Shown: positions 1 to 6,637 of the stretch, piece by piece
Layout of the letters: every line of letters starts with the position of its first letter
How positions within the stretch are numbered: position 1 is the first letter of the stretch
Assembly (NCBI GenBank): GCA_946887385.1
Contig: CAMPKU010000116.1
Coordinates: 1-13,552, forward strand
DNA: 13,552 nt
Direction: 5' to 3'
Origin: an uncultured Gammaproteobacteria bacterium
Lineage (GTDB): Bacteria; Pseudomonadota; Gammaproteobacteria; Rariloculales; Rariloculaceae
Made by a program: the position numbers and the translations under genes
The notes under the pieces: generated by a model
What the model was told of the DNA's origin: nothing
Databases searched by the model: none
Seen by the model: only the letters and a program-made list of their open reading frames with translations

Positions 1-2
1 GG

Positions 3-743
3 CTACATCCAGAAGAAGAGAAGGAGACCATCTCCGTCGAGCAGGTGCGCAACCGCATCGAGACGCTCACGCTGACGGCGCACCGCGGCGGCGCCAAAGT
101 CGCCGTCATCGAGCCTGCCGAGGCGCTGACCACGGCGGCCGCCAACGCGCTGCTGAAGACGCTCGAGGAGCCGTCCGCCGGCGGCTACCTGCTGCTGCCG
201 ACCCATCAGCCGGGACGCCTCCCGGCCACGGTGCGCAGCCGCTGCCAGCACATGTCGCTGCGCCCGCCGCCGGCGGCAACGGTGGCGGAATGGCTCGGGG
301 TCGCGCCTTCGGTGGTGCTGGAGGCGCAGCGGTGGGTAGGCTCGGCGCCGCTGCGGTTGGCAGCCGCCGTCACCGGGCAAGACATAAGCGTATTCAAAGA
401 GTTAGAGACAGCTCTGACAGCGCTTTCGCAAGATAAAGTGGACCCGCAAAGCGTGGCGCAGTCGTGGGCGAAGGGCGATACCGAGCTCGCGCTCGGCTGG
501 CTGCGGCGCACGCTGCATGCGGAACTGCGGGCGCGGCTCGCTGGCAGCGCGGAGACGACCGAAATCACAGTACCGGCGGCGGCGGCGTTGCATAATGCGT
601 GGCGACCGCTACCTCTGCGAACGCTATTCGACCAGTACGACCGGGCCGAAAAGCTGCTGAACCAGCTCGGCACCGGTCTGAACATAGAGCTTGCGCTGCA
701 AGCGATGTTGAACGCGTTAGTCGTGAATCGAGGCCGATCGTGA
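3..743 (+). CDS. holB: DNA polymerase III delta-prime subunit (5' end missing)
   Basis: This is the C-terminal 246 residues of the clamp-loader subunit delta-prime, which helps load the beta sliding clamp during replication. The reading frame is open to the window edge, so there is no start codon here. About 80 to 90 N-terminal residues, including the nucleotide-fold P-loop region, must lie upstream, judging from the usual length of about 330. Family signatures seen are the PEEEKETISVEQVR stretch at visible residues 3-16, ALLKTLEEP at 49-57, and the SRC motif at 79-81 (RSRCQ), which is typical of AAA+ clamp-loader subunits. Visible residues 90-246 form the helical collar domain. The stop codon overlaps the GTG start of pilZ, so the two are likely translationally coupled. 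The pairing holB-pilZ is a known gammaproteobacterial gene order, which supports both calls. Confidence 0.95.
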   Translation, partial: LHPEEEKETISVEQVRNRIETLTLTAHRGGAKVAVIEPAEALTTAAANALLKTLEEPSAGGYLLLPTHQPGRLPATVRSRCQHMSLRPPPAATVAEWLGVAPSVVLEAQRWVGSAPLRLAAAVTGQDISVFKELETALTALSQDKVDPQSVAQSWAKGDTELALGWLRRTLHAELRARLAGSAETTEITVPAAAALHNAWRPLPLRTLFDQYDRAEKLLNQLGTGLNIELALQAMLNALVVNRGRS

Positions 744-1078
744 GCAAGCCCGGACTGCTGACACTGACGATCAAGGACAAGAGTGCCTTGTACTTGGCCT
801 ACATGCCGTTCATCCGCAACGGAGGCCTATTCATTCCGACGAACTCGAGCTACAAGCTCGGCGACGAAGTGTTCATGCTCCTCAACGTGATGGGGGAAGA
901 GGAAAAGATTCCCGTCGCGGGTCGAGTGATTTGGCTTACGCCGAAGGGCGCGCAAGGAAAGCGCACTGCCGGTATCGGCGTGCAGTTCAGCGAGCAGGAC
1001 CAGGGCAACACGCAAAAGCGCATCGAGAACTATCTCGCCGGCGCACTCGGCGGCGACAAGCCCACGCACACGCTCTAG
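740..1078 (+). CDS. pilZ: PilZ domain protein, type IV pilus assembly
   Basis: This 112-residue protein starts at GTG 740, inside the holB stop codon (GTGA). I prefer this start over longer in-frame ones because GAGG at 730-733 lies 6 bases upstream, and because the length matches orthologous PilZ proteins (about 115-120 residues). It is a single PilZ beta-barrel: NSSYKLGDEV at about residues 34-43, a central VAGRVIW strand near 59-65, and TAGIGVQF near 76-83. The RxxxR arm that binds cyclic di-GMP is absent. This fits the founding PilZ subfamily of type IV pilus biogenesis (Pseudomonas PA2960 type), which works through protein partners rather than by binding cyclic di-GMP; that role comes from family knowledge. 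In pseudomonads a tatD gene usually follows. Here a convergent gene begins after only two bases. Confidence 0.93.
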   Translation: MSKPGLLTLTIKDKSALYLAYMPFIRNGGLFIPTNSSYKLGDEVFMLLNVMGEEEKIPVAGRVIWLTPKGAQGKRTAGIGVQFSEQDQGNTQKRIENYLAGALGGDKPTHTL

Positions 1079-1080
1079 CG

Positions 1081-2127
1081 TCAGCCGGGCAAGTTGGTGC
1101 GGTTCAGGCCGCCTTTCAGCACGTACGTTTGGAATCCGCGCTCGTTCAAGATGAACGCGCCGGCTGAGCTACGCCGCCCGGTATCGCAGCACACGACGTA
1201 CTTCACCGACGAGTCCAGCGTCTTCAGCTTCAGGCGGATGAAGTACAGCGGCACGTTGATCGCGCCTTCGTTGTGATACGCCTCGAACTCAGACGGCAGG
1301 CGCACGTCGAGCCATTGCCCGCCTTCCTGAATCACTTTCTCGGCACCCGCCGTGTCGACCCAGTCGAGCATCGGTTCGTTCAATAGCTTGCGGAAATCGT
1401 CCTTGCCCAAGCGCATCAGCGAGCCGTCGGTCTCCATCGCAACCGTGGCGTTGCGCTTGGCTTCCGAGATCAGCGCTTCTTCGCCGAACGTGTCGCCCAC
1501 CTGCAGCTCCGCCAGGCGAATGCCTTCCTTGTTGAGCGGCGTCTCGCGCGTCACCACGCATTTGCCGCGCGTGATGACGTAGAAGTAGTCGCCTTCGTCA
1601 CCTTGCTTGATGACGACGTCGCCGGCCTTGTAGTTGACCTGCTGCAACCGCATGAAAATCGCTTGAATGTTGGCCGGCGGAATTTTGTGGAACGCCTTGG
1701 TTTGCAGCAGCGTCGTCATCCAATCGTCGCCGCCGGCGGCTTCGCCGCGCAGCTCGGAGACTTCGTAAGAGCCGGTTTGGTCCCAGGTGAGCATCACGTC
1801 GAGCAGATCGCTGTCGATGGTGATGTATTCCACCGCGGTGGTGGCCACTGCCGTTTGCCTGCGCGGCAACTTTGGCGAGAGGGGATTGCGCGCATCCTCC
1901 GTGGCACCGGTGATCTTGCCGGCCGGCTGGTTGCCTTCCCGCAATTCTACCGTTCCGGACAGTATGTAGAAGGTACGCTTCTCCGCGTCGCCCTCGCGAA
2001 ACAGGGCTTCACCAGGTTGAGCGTCGCGTACCTTGGTCTTCTTGACCAGCGCCGCGAGATTGTCCTTCTTCAGACTATCGATCGGCGAAAATGCCTTGAG
2101 CTGAGCACTGTCGACTTGCTTCGTCAT
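1081..2127 (-). CDS. Tandem cyclic-nucleotide-binding domain protein with C-terminal rhodanese domain
   Basis: This 348-residue cytoplasmic protein combines three modules. Residues about 12-115 form a first cyclic-nucleotide-binding fold (GEALFREGD, FYILSGTVEL) that lacks a recognisable phosphate-binding cassette and is probably degenerate. Residues about 140-252 form a second such fold with a good cassette, FGEEALI at 214-220 and RNATV at 225-229, so E216 and R225 are the expected ligand contacts. Residues about 265-347 are a rhodanese domain: WLDVRLPSEFEAYH, then the active-site loop C314-DTGRRS. The likely role is a sensor that couples cAMP or a related ligand to a sulfur-transfer or persulfide reaction; this is inferred from the domains. 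The Shine-Dalgarno sequence before ATG 2127 is weak. It lies 91 bases downstream of the fadJ-like gene and has a possible extended -10 of its own. It converges on pilZ with two bases between stop codons. Confidence 0.9.
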   Translation of the reverse strand: MTKQVDSAQLKAFSPIDSLKKDNLAALVKKTKVRDAQPGEALFREGDAEKRTFYILSGTVELREGNQPAGKITGATEDARNPLSPKLPRRQTAVATTAVEYITIDSDLLDVMLTWDQTGSYEVSELRGEAAGGDDWMTTLLQTKAFHKIPPANIQAIFMRLQQVNYKAGDVVIKQGDEGDYFYVITRGKCVVTRETPLNKEGIRLAELQVGDTFGEEALISEAKRNATVAMETDGSLMRLGKDDFRKLLNEPMLDWVDTAGAEKVIQEGGQWLDVRLPSEFEAYHNEGAINVPLYFIRLKLKTLDSSVKYVVCCDTGRRSSAGAFILNERGFQTYVLKGGLNRTNLPG

Positions 2128-2179
2128 CAGGAGCGTATTTGCACGATCTAACTATTCGTAAAAGGCGGTTAGCGGCCGA

Positions 2180-2188
2180 AGTCTAGCA
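2180..2188 (-). promoter_or_regulatory. Possible extended -10 promoter for the cNMP-rhodanese gene
   Basis: On the minus strand TGC is followed directly by TAGACT, an extended -10 arrangement with four of six matches to TATAAT. It lies 52 bases upstream of ATG 2127, in the 91-base gap after the fadJ-like stop codon. No convincing -35 hexamer sits 17 bases upstream. The call rests on motif and position only. Confidence 0.3.
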
Positions 2189-2218
2189 CAGGGGCCAAGC
2201 GCCACGGTGCCGACGGTT

Positions 2219-4261
2219 TCACGCGGTTTCGCGCAGCTCTCGCCAGCCTTCGCGAGGTGTGAAGCGCGTCCCAAAACGCTGCGCGAGATCGGTGAGCTTG
2301 GCGACCACGTTCGCGATGCCGCGCGCACGCGCATAGCGCACCGGACCGCCCGTGAACGGGGCGAAGCCCGCGCCGAAGATGACGCCGGCGTCGAGCAAGT
2401 CGGCGTCGGTGACTATACCTTCGTGCAGGCAGGCGACCGCCTCGTTGATCAACGGCAACAGCAAGCGATCCGCCAGCTCTTCGTTCGGGCCCGCGCGGTT
2501 AGCGCGATCCTTGACGGGTTTGCCGCGTGCATCGTACGCGTAGAAACCGCGCCCGGTCTTCACGCCGAGCTCTCCTTTGGCCACTTTCTCTTTGAGCAGC
2601 TCCGGCGCCGACGTGGCCAGCACCCCGCTCAAGATCTCGGCCACGTGCAGCGCTACGTCGAGGCCCACGCGATCGGCGAGCTCCACCGGTCCCATCGGCA
2701 TGCCGAACCCGGTCGCCGCCGCATCGATACTTTCCAGCGTGTGGCCGTCGGCGTGCGCGTACAACGCTTCGAGCATGTAGGGCGTCAGCAAGCGGTTGAC
2801 GAGGAATCCGGGCGCGCTGCGGCAAGGCAGCGGCAGCTTGCCGATGCGCGTGACGAACGACATGGCGGCCTGCATCGTTTCGTCCGAAGTTTGCTCGCCG
2901 CGTATGACCTCGACGAGCGGCAAGCTGGCCACGGGGTTGAAGAAGTGCAGCCCCACGAAGCGGTCGGGGCGAGCGAGCCCTTCCGCAAGCATCTCGAGAC
3001 GGATGCTCGACGTGTTCGTGGCGATCAACGCGTCTGCGCGCAGGCGGGGCTCGAGCTCTGCGAACAAACTTTTCTTGGCTTCCGCCTTCTCGACGATGGC
3101 TTCCACGACCACGTCCGCGGAGGCCACCTCTGCCGCCGTGAGATCGACGCGTAAGCGCGCGTCCGCGGCTTCGGCCTCGCCGGGCGCTCGCAAACGCTTG
3201 CGGAACAACTCGCGCGCTCGAGCCAGGGCCGGCTCCACGTACTGCTGCGCCCGATCCTGCAACGTCACATCGAGCCCGCGCAGCGCGCACCACGCCGCAA
3301 TGTCGCCGCCCATCGTGCCGGCACCGACGACGTGCACGCGCTTCACGCGCGTGTCCTTCGGCGCCAGATTACGCAGCCGCTCGCGCAGCTCGAACACATG
3401 CACCAGGTTGCGGCAGGTCGGCGTCACGAGCAGCTTGCCGATCGACATTGCTTCGGCGCGCAGCGCCTGCTCGCCGTGGGCACCGTAACGCTCCCACAAG
3501 TCGACGATGGCGTAAGGCGCCGGGTAGTGCTCCCTTCTGACGCGCTTGCGTACGTCGGCTCGAGCTCGAGCGGCCAACCACCGCCGCAACGGCAGCCGAT
3601 TCAACAGCGCCAGATACCACGGCGCGCGCCGCGGGGGAGGGCGGCGCGCGATGAGCTCTTTGGCCGTGTTGCGCAACGCGTCGCGAGGCACGACTCGATC
3701 GATCAATCCTTGCGCCACTGCTTCGTGCGGCGACAACGACCGCCCCGTGAGCATTAGATCGAGCGCGAGCGGCGGTCCCAAGATCTCGACGGCGCGCACG
3801 GAACCACCGAAGCCGGGATGAATGCCGAGCTGCACCTCGGGCAAGCCGAGCGTTCGCTCGTACGAGTCGACGGCGACGCGGTAGTCGCAGGCGAGCGCAA
3901 GCTCCAACCCGCCCCCGAGCGCGAAACCGTCGATCGCCGCAACCGTCGGCACGTCCAACGCGGCGATGCGGCCGAGCAAAGCTTGGCCCCGTGCGGCCAT
4001 CTCGGCACCGTGCTCTGCGTCGCGTAAAGCCGCGAACTCCTTCACGTCCGCTCCGAGTATGAAGCCGCTGCGTTTGGCGGACTCGAACACCAAGCCGCGA
4101 ATCGGCTGACCGCGAATGCGGTCGAGCTCGGCCGCGAGCTCTTCGAGCACGTCGAACGACAGCGTGTTGGCCGCGGCGTCGGCCTTGTCGAGCGTGAGCC
4201 AGCAGACGGAGTCGCCATCGATGCTGGGTCGCCAGTGACGCGACGCGGGCGCCGAGCTCAT
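2219..4261 (-). CDS. fadJ: Bifunctional enoyl-CoA hydratase / 3-hydroxyacyl-CoA dehydrogenase (FadJ/FadB-type alpha subunit)
   Basis: This 680-residue enzyme carries out the second and third steps of fatty-acid beta-oxidation: hydration of enoyl-CoA, then NAD-dependent oxidation of the 3-hydroxyacyl-CoA. Residues about 1-205 are a crotonase domain with an oxyanion-hole segment (SGFILGADVKEF, 65-76) and both catalytic glutamates, E120 in GFALGGGLE and E142 in GLPEVQLGIHPGFGG. A linker follows to about 305. Residues 307-490 are the NAD-binding fold (VVGAGTMGGDIA 311-322, NTSS 416-419, catalytic H439 in GLHFFNPV, E451). Residues about 485-680 hold the two C-terminal dimerisation repeats. The start is ATG 4261, overlapping the upstream TGA as ATGA; an in-frame extension to 4453 lies inside the neighbouring gene and is rejected. 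No thiolase (fadI/fadA) is next to it, which is unusual for this family. E. coli FadJ has 714 residues. FadJ versus FadB cannot be decided from sequence alone. Confidence 0.9.
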   Translation of the reverse strand: MSSAPASRHWRPSIDGDSVCWLTLDKADAAANTLSFDVLEELAAELDRIRGQPIRGLVFESAKRSGFILGADVKEFAALRDAEHGAEMAARGQALLGRIAALDVPTVAAIDGFALGGGLELALACDYRVAVDSYERTLGLPEVQLGIHPGFGGSVRAVEILGPPLALDLMLTGRSLSPHEAVAQGLIDRVVPRDALRNTAKELIARRPPPRRAPWYLALLNRLPLRRWLAARARADVRKRVRREHYPAPYAIVDLWERYGAHGEQALRAEAMSIGKLLVTPTCRNLVHVFELRERLRNLAPKDTRVKRVHVVGAGTMGGDIAAWCALRGLDVTLQDRAQQYVEPALARARELFRKRLRAPGEAEAADARLRVDLTAAEVASADVVVEAIVEKAEAKKSLFAELEPRLRADALIATNTSSIRLEMLAEGLARPDRFVGLHFFNPVASLPLVEVIRGEQTSDETMQAAMSFVTRIGKLPLPCRSAPGFLVNRLLTPYMLEALYAHADGHTLESIDAAATGFGMPMGPVELADRVGLDVALHVAEILSGVLATSAPELLKEKVAKGELGVKTGRGFYAYDARGKPVKDRANRAGPNEELADRLLLPLINEAVACLHEGIVTDADLLDAGVIFGAGFAPFTGGPVRYARARGIANVVAKLTDLAQRFGTRFTPREGWRELRETA

Positions 4262-5013
4262 GCGGCCACTCGGCTTTGACCGTCGATCTCGAAATCGCAC
4301 ACGAGCGGCAAGTGATCCGATAGGCGCACGGAGGGAATCAAAAAATTCGTGACGCGTACGCCGTCGCCGTATAGCACGAAATCGAGCTCCTTGCGCGGCG
4401 AACGGCTCGGGTAAGAGGGCAGCTTGTTCGTATTCGCGCTGTGCAGCCTGCACGCCTTTCGGAACAGGTAGATCTCATGCTCGCCCCAAAATGTATTGAA
4501 GTCGCCCGCGACGATCACGGGCTTTTTCGACGCCATGATCAAATCGTGCAAGTGCTGGAGCTGCGTATGCCGATGGCGGAACTTCAAAGACAAGTGCACC
4601 AGAAAGATCGAGCACTCCTCGAGCTCGAGCTCGATGATGAGCCGCTTGATGCCCTTGTCGAAATAGTGAAACCGCTCGCCGTGCACTCGCGGTGCGGCGA
4701 GGAATGCGTTGCCCTGCATGCGAAGAATCGGCAAGCGATGATTCAGCGAGCCCGCTCCGTACTTGCATTGGTACACGGAGTAGTGACCGAGCGCTCGCGC
4801 GATCACCTCCGCTTGATTCACGTTGCGTGTGCGAATCGAGCCCGTATCGACCTCAATGAGGCCTACGACGTCTGGATCTTGCGACTTGATGAAGTCGGTG
4901 ATCCGCTGCAGGTTCCCTCGGTTGCCGAGCAGATAGCCCATGCCCGGCAGCGGCCAGTGCAAAGCCGAGCCCAGCCCGAGCCCATAGCGAATGTTGTACA
5001 AAAGGAGTCGCAT
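4258..5013 (-). CDS. Endonuclease/exonuclease/phosphatase-fold metal-dependent hydrolase
   Basis: This 251-residue protein of the EEP superfamily (exonuclease III, DNase I and phosphoinositide phosphatase fold) keeps every active-site motif. These are N7 (YNIRYG), metal-binding E54 (GLIEVDTGS), H140 (LVHLS), D171 and N173 (GDFN), D211 (ELDFVL) and the final D233-H234 (SDHLP). It should therefore be an active Mg-dependent phosphodiesterase or phosphatase. The substrate (DNA, RNA, phospholipid or nucleotide) cannot be told from the fold. There is no signal peptide, so it is probably cytoplasmic. Its stop codon overlaps the start of the fadJ-like gene (ATGA), so the two are made from one message. 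It diverges from the TIR-like gene across 133 bases. It has no obvious Shine-Dalgarno before ATG 5013. The nearest family name I would offer is the COG3568-type metal-dependent hydrolases. Confidence 0.87.
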   Translation of the reverse strand: MRLLLYNIRYGLGLGSALHWPLPGMGYLLGNRGNLQRITDFIKSQDPDVVGLIEVDTGSIRTRNVNQAEVIARALGHYSVYQCKYGAGSLNHRLPILRMQGNAFLAAPRVHGERFHYFDKGIKRLIIELELEECSIFLVHLSLKFRHRHTQLQHLHDLIMASKKPVIVAGDFNTFWGEHEIYLFRKACRLHSANTNKLPSYPSRSPRKELDFVLYGDGVRVTNFLIPSVRLSDHLPLVCDFEIDGQSRVAA

Positions 5014-5146
5014 GTGCTTTTAGTTTACCGGAGCGCTCGGCGGCGCATGCATCTAGAAGTGCGGGGCCTCCGGCAGGCGACCCATTTCGTTGCAAACGAG
5101 TGACAGCAGTAGTAGCGTCGAAACGAGTCGACTGCGGAACCGAGCG

Positions 5147-5599
5147 ATGTCTGAGAAAGATCCGATCCGGATATATGTTACCCACGCCTTCGCGAGCCAC
5201 GCCGACTATCACCGCGTATTCGAGTACCTCGAGGCTTTGCCGAATTTCTTCTACCGCAACTGCAGCGTGCCCGATCACCTGCCGGCTCAGAGCGGGAAAG
5301 AAGCTTTGAAAGAGGAATATCGCACTCAGCTCAAGACAGCCGAAGTTGCCATCGTGCTGAGCTCGCTCTACATGGAGAACGAATACTGGACAACGTACCA
5401 AATGGACGTTGCGCAGGCCGCCAATCTGCCGCTCATCGCCATGGAGCCGTTCGGCGTCAGCGTGAAGATACCGGCCGAGATCACCAAACGCGCGGCGGAG
5501 GTCGTGGGCTGGAACGAGCGCGTGATCGCTGACGCGGTGCGCCGCCAGGCGCGGCACGAGGACACGGCTCGATGGGACACGATCGAGTTCAAGCTTTGA
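5147..5599 (+). CDS. TIR-like domain protein (DUF1863 / Thoeris ThsB-like), stand-alone
   Basis: This 150-residue, single-domain protein has the TIR-like flavodoxin pattern. There is a first strand and turn, IRIYVTHAFASHADYHRVFEY (about 7-27), then the NCSVP segment (38-42) typical of DUF1863, then ALKEEYRTQLKTAEVAIVLSSLY (53-75), YWTTYQMDVAQA (80-91), LPLIAMEPFG (94-103) and IPAEITKRAAEVVGWN (108-123). Known ThsB proteins make a cyclic ADP-ribose-type signal from NAD using a glutamate in a W-x-x-x-E motif. Here the motif reads W81-TTY-Q85, so that glutamate is glutamine, with D87 two residues on. I infer altered or lost NADase activity. The start is ATG 5147, preceded by a weak GGAA at 5136-5139; the longer in-frame TTG start at 5090 adds a low-complexity serine-rich segment and is rejected. 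No ThsA gene is nearby. The next gene follows after 27 bases. Confidence 0.85.
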   Translation: MSEKDPIRIYVTHAFASHADYHRVFEYLEALPNFFYRNCSVPDHLPAQSGKEALKEEYRTQLKTAEVAIVLSSLYMENEYWTTYQMDVAQAANLPLIAMEPFGVSVKIPAEITKRAAEVVGWNERVIADAVRRQARHEDTARWDTIEFKL

Positions 5600-5626
5600 G
5601 GCCGCGCCCATCGTTGGTAGTGGCAC

Positions 5627-6568
5627 ATGCCGGCCGTTCCGATCGTCATCGCTCATCGCGGCGCTAGCGGGTACCTTCCCGAGCACACGCTAGCCGCGAA
5701 GGCGCTTGCCTACGGCCTTGGTGCGGACTTCCTCGAGCAAGACGTCGTCGCCACGCGCGACGCAGCGCTCGTAGTGTTGCACGATCTTTACCTCGACGAC
5801 GTCAGCGACGTAGCGCGCCGCTTCCCTGGGCGCCAGCGCGACGACGGTCGCCACTACGTCGTGGATTTCGATCTCGCCGAGCTCAAGACGCTCACGCTGT
5901 TCGAGCGGCGCGCGCCGGGAACGTCCGCTGCGAAGTACGCCGCGCGGTTTCCGCCGGGCGCGGGTTTGTTCGGCATCGCAACGCTCCAAGAGGAGCTGAG
6001 CTTGGTCGGCGGGCTCAACGCCTCCATGGGCCGATCCGTGGGCGTGTATACCGAAATCAAGGAGCCCGCGTGGCATCGGCGGCACGGCATCGACCTCGCC
6101 AAGCTCGTTCTCGACGAGCTGCGCAGATTTGGCTATTCGAGCCCGCAGGATCCTGCGTTCGTGCAGTGCTTCGATGCCGCAGAGCTCGAGCGGGTAAAGG
6201 GCGCGCTCGGCTCGGAGCTGCGCCTGATACAGCTCGTGGACGCAACGGCGCAGCATGAAGAGCTCTTGCGGCCGGCCGGGCTACGGCGCGTTGCTGGCTA
6301 CGCCTACGGGCTCGGGCCGCACTATTCTCAGCTGCTCGAGGAGCAGGGCGCACACCGGCCTCGCATCTCACCGCTGGCGCGCCACGCGCAGGGCGCGGGC
6401 CTGCGCGTGCACCCCTATACGTTCAGACGAGACGAGCTCCCGGCGTATGCGCCCACGCTCGAGGAGCTCCTCGAGCTGTTTCTCGTCGACGTGGGCGTGG
6501 ACGGCGTGTTTTGCGATCATCCCGACGTGGCTGTGCGCGTCCGCGACGCGCTGCGGAAGGTTCAATAG
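5627..6568 (+). CDS. Glycerophosphodiester phosphodiesterase, GlpQ-type, without signal peptide
   Basis: This 313-residue TIM-barrel GDPD enzyme hydrolyses glycerophosphodiesters (deacylated phospholipids) to glycerol-3-phosphate and an alcohol. Catalytic and metal residues are in place: H10-R11 (IAHRG), E37 and D39 (LEQDV), and H52 (VLHD). E143 and K145 (YTEIK) and the closing VDGVFCDHPD (291-300) complete the barrel. The insertion between residues about 65 and 120 and the GLNASMGRSVGVYTEIK segment resemble GlpQ rather than the shorter UgpQ. GlpQ is normally periplasmic, but this protein begins directly with the first barrel strand (PAVPIVIAHRG) and has no signal peptide, so a cytoplasmic site is expected. 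It lies 27 bases after the TIR-like gene, in the same frame with a second stop (TAG 5618-5620) between, so they are probably co-transcribed but not fused. No good Shine-Dalgarno is visible. Confidence 0.92.
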   Translation: MPAVPIVIAHRGASGYLPEHTLAAKALAYGLGADFLEQDVVATRDAALVVLHDLYLDDVSDVARRFPGRQRDDGRHYVVDFDLAELKTLTLFERRAPGTSAAKYAARFPPGAGLFGIATLQEELSLVGGLNASMGRSVGVYTEIKEPAWHRRHGIDLAKLVLDELRRFGYSSPQDPAFVQCFDAAELERVKGALGSELRLIQLVDATAQHEELLRPAGLRRVAGYAYGLGPHYSQLLEEQGAHRPRISPLARHAQGAGLRVHPYTFRRDELPAYAPTLEELLELFLVDVGVDGVFCDHPDVAVRVRDALRKVQ

Positions 6569-6596
6569 CGGCGCCCGCCGCGCCGTCGGGGCGCCG
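6569..6596 (+). terminator. GC-rich hairpin directly after the GDPD gene
   Basis: CGGCGCCC at 6569-6576 pairs perfectly with GGGCGCCG at 6589-6596 around a 12-base loop, starting one base after the stop codon at 6566-6568. No T-run follows, so it is not a classical intrinsic terminator. It may end transcription with Rho or protect the 3' end of the message. The next promoter begins at its right edge. Confidence 0.4.
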
Positions 6597-6625
6597 TGGA
6601 CAGCTACCGGAAAACTGCCTACAGT
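6597..6625 (+). promoter_or_regulatory. Probable sigma-70-type promoter for the DUF6491-like gene
   Basis: TGGACA at 6597-6602 (five of six matches to TTGACA) and TACAGT at 6620-6625 (four of six to TATAAT) are separated by exactly 17 bases. A start site near 6632 would give a leader of about 18 bases containing the strong GGAGGG ribosome site. The position, between a hairpin and a well-placed gene start, supports it. Confidence 0.5.
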
Positions 6626-6637
6626 GAACTGAGCGAT

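Noticed and set aside
1070..1081. ACGCTCTAGCGT hairpin at the pilZ end as a terminator
   Set aside because: It has only five base pairs with a two-base loop and no T-run.
2207..3154. 315-codon plus-strand frame opposite the FadJ-like gene
   Set aside because: There are no motifs and the composition is skewed to R, H and Q; the opposite strand encodes an intact NAD-binding domain.
4262..4453. 64-residue in-frame N-terminal extension of the FadJ-like protein
   Set aside because: It lies wholly inside the EEP gene, is arginine-rich with no family match, and the ATGA overlap start gives the normal crotonase N-terminus.
5090..5118. Promoter TTGCAA with 17-base spacer and TAGCGT before the TIR-like gene
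   Set aside because: Spacing is right, but the -10 matches only three of six positions; too weak to list.
4300..5400. GC dip as the border of a transferred island
   Set aside because: Hand counts give about 55-57% GC here against about 68% in sampled fadJ lines, but sampled lines in pilZ and the cNMP-rhodanese gene are also about 55%, so the dip is not specific. No tRNA, integrase or direct repeats were seen.
4258..5599. A complete Thoeris defence locus
   Set aside because: No ThsA (SIR2/SLOG or similar effector) gene is present, and the TIR-like protein lacks the expected catalytic glutamate.
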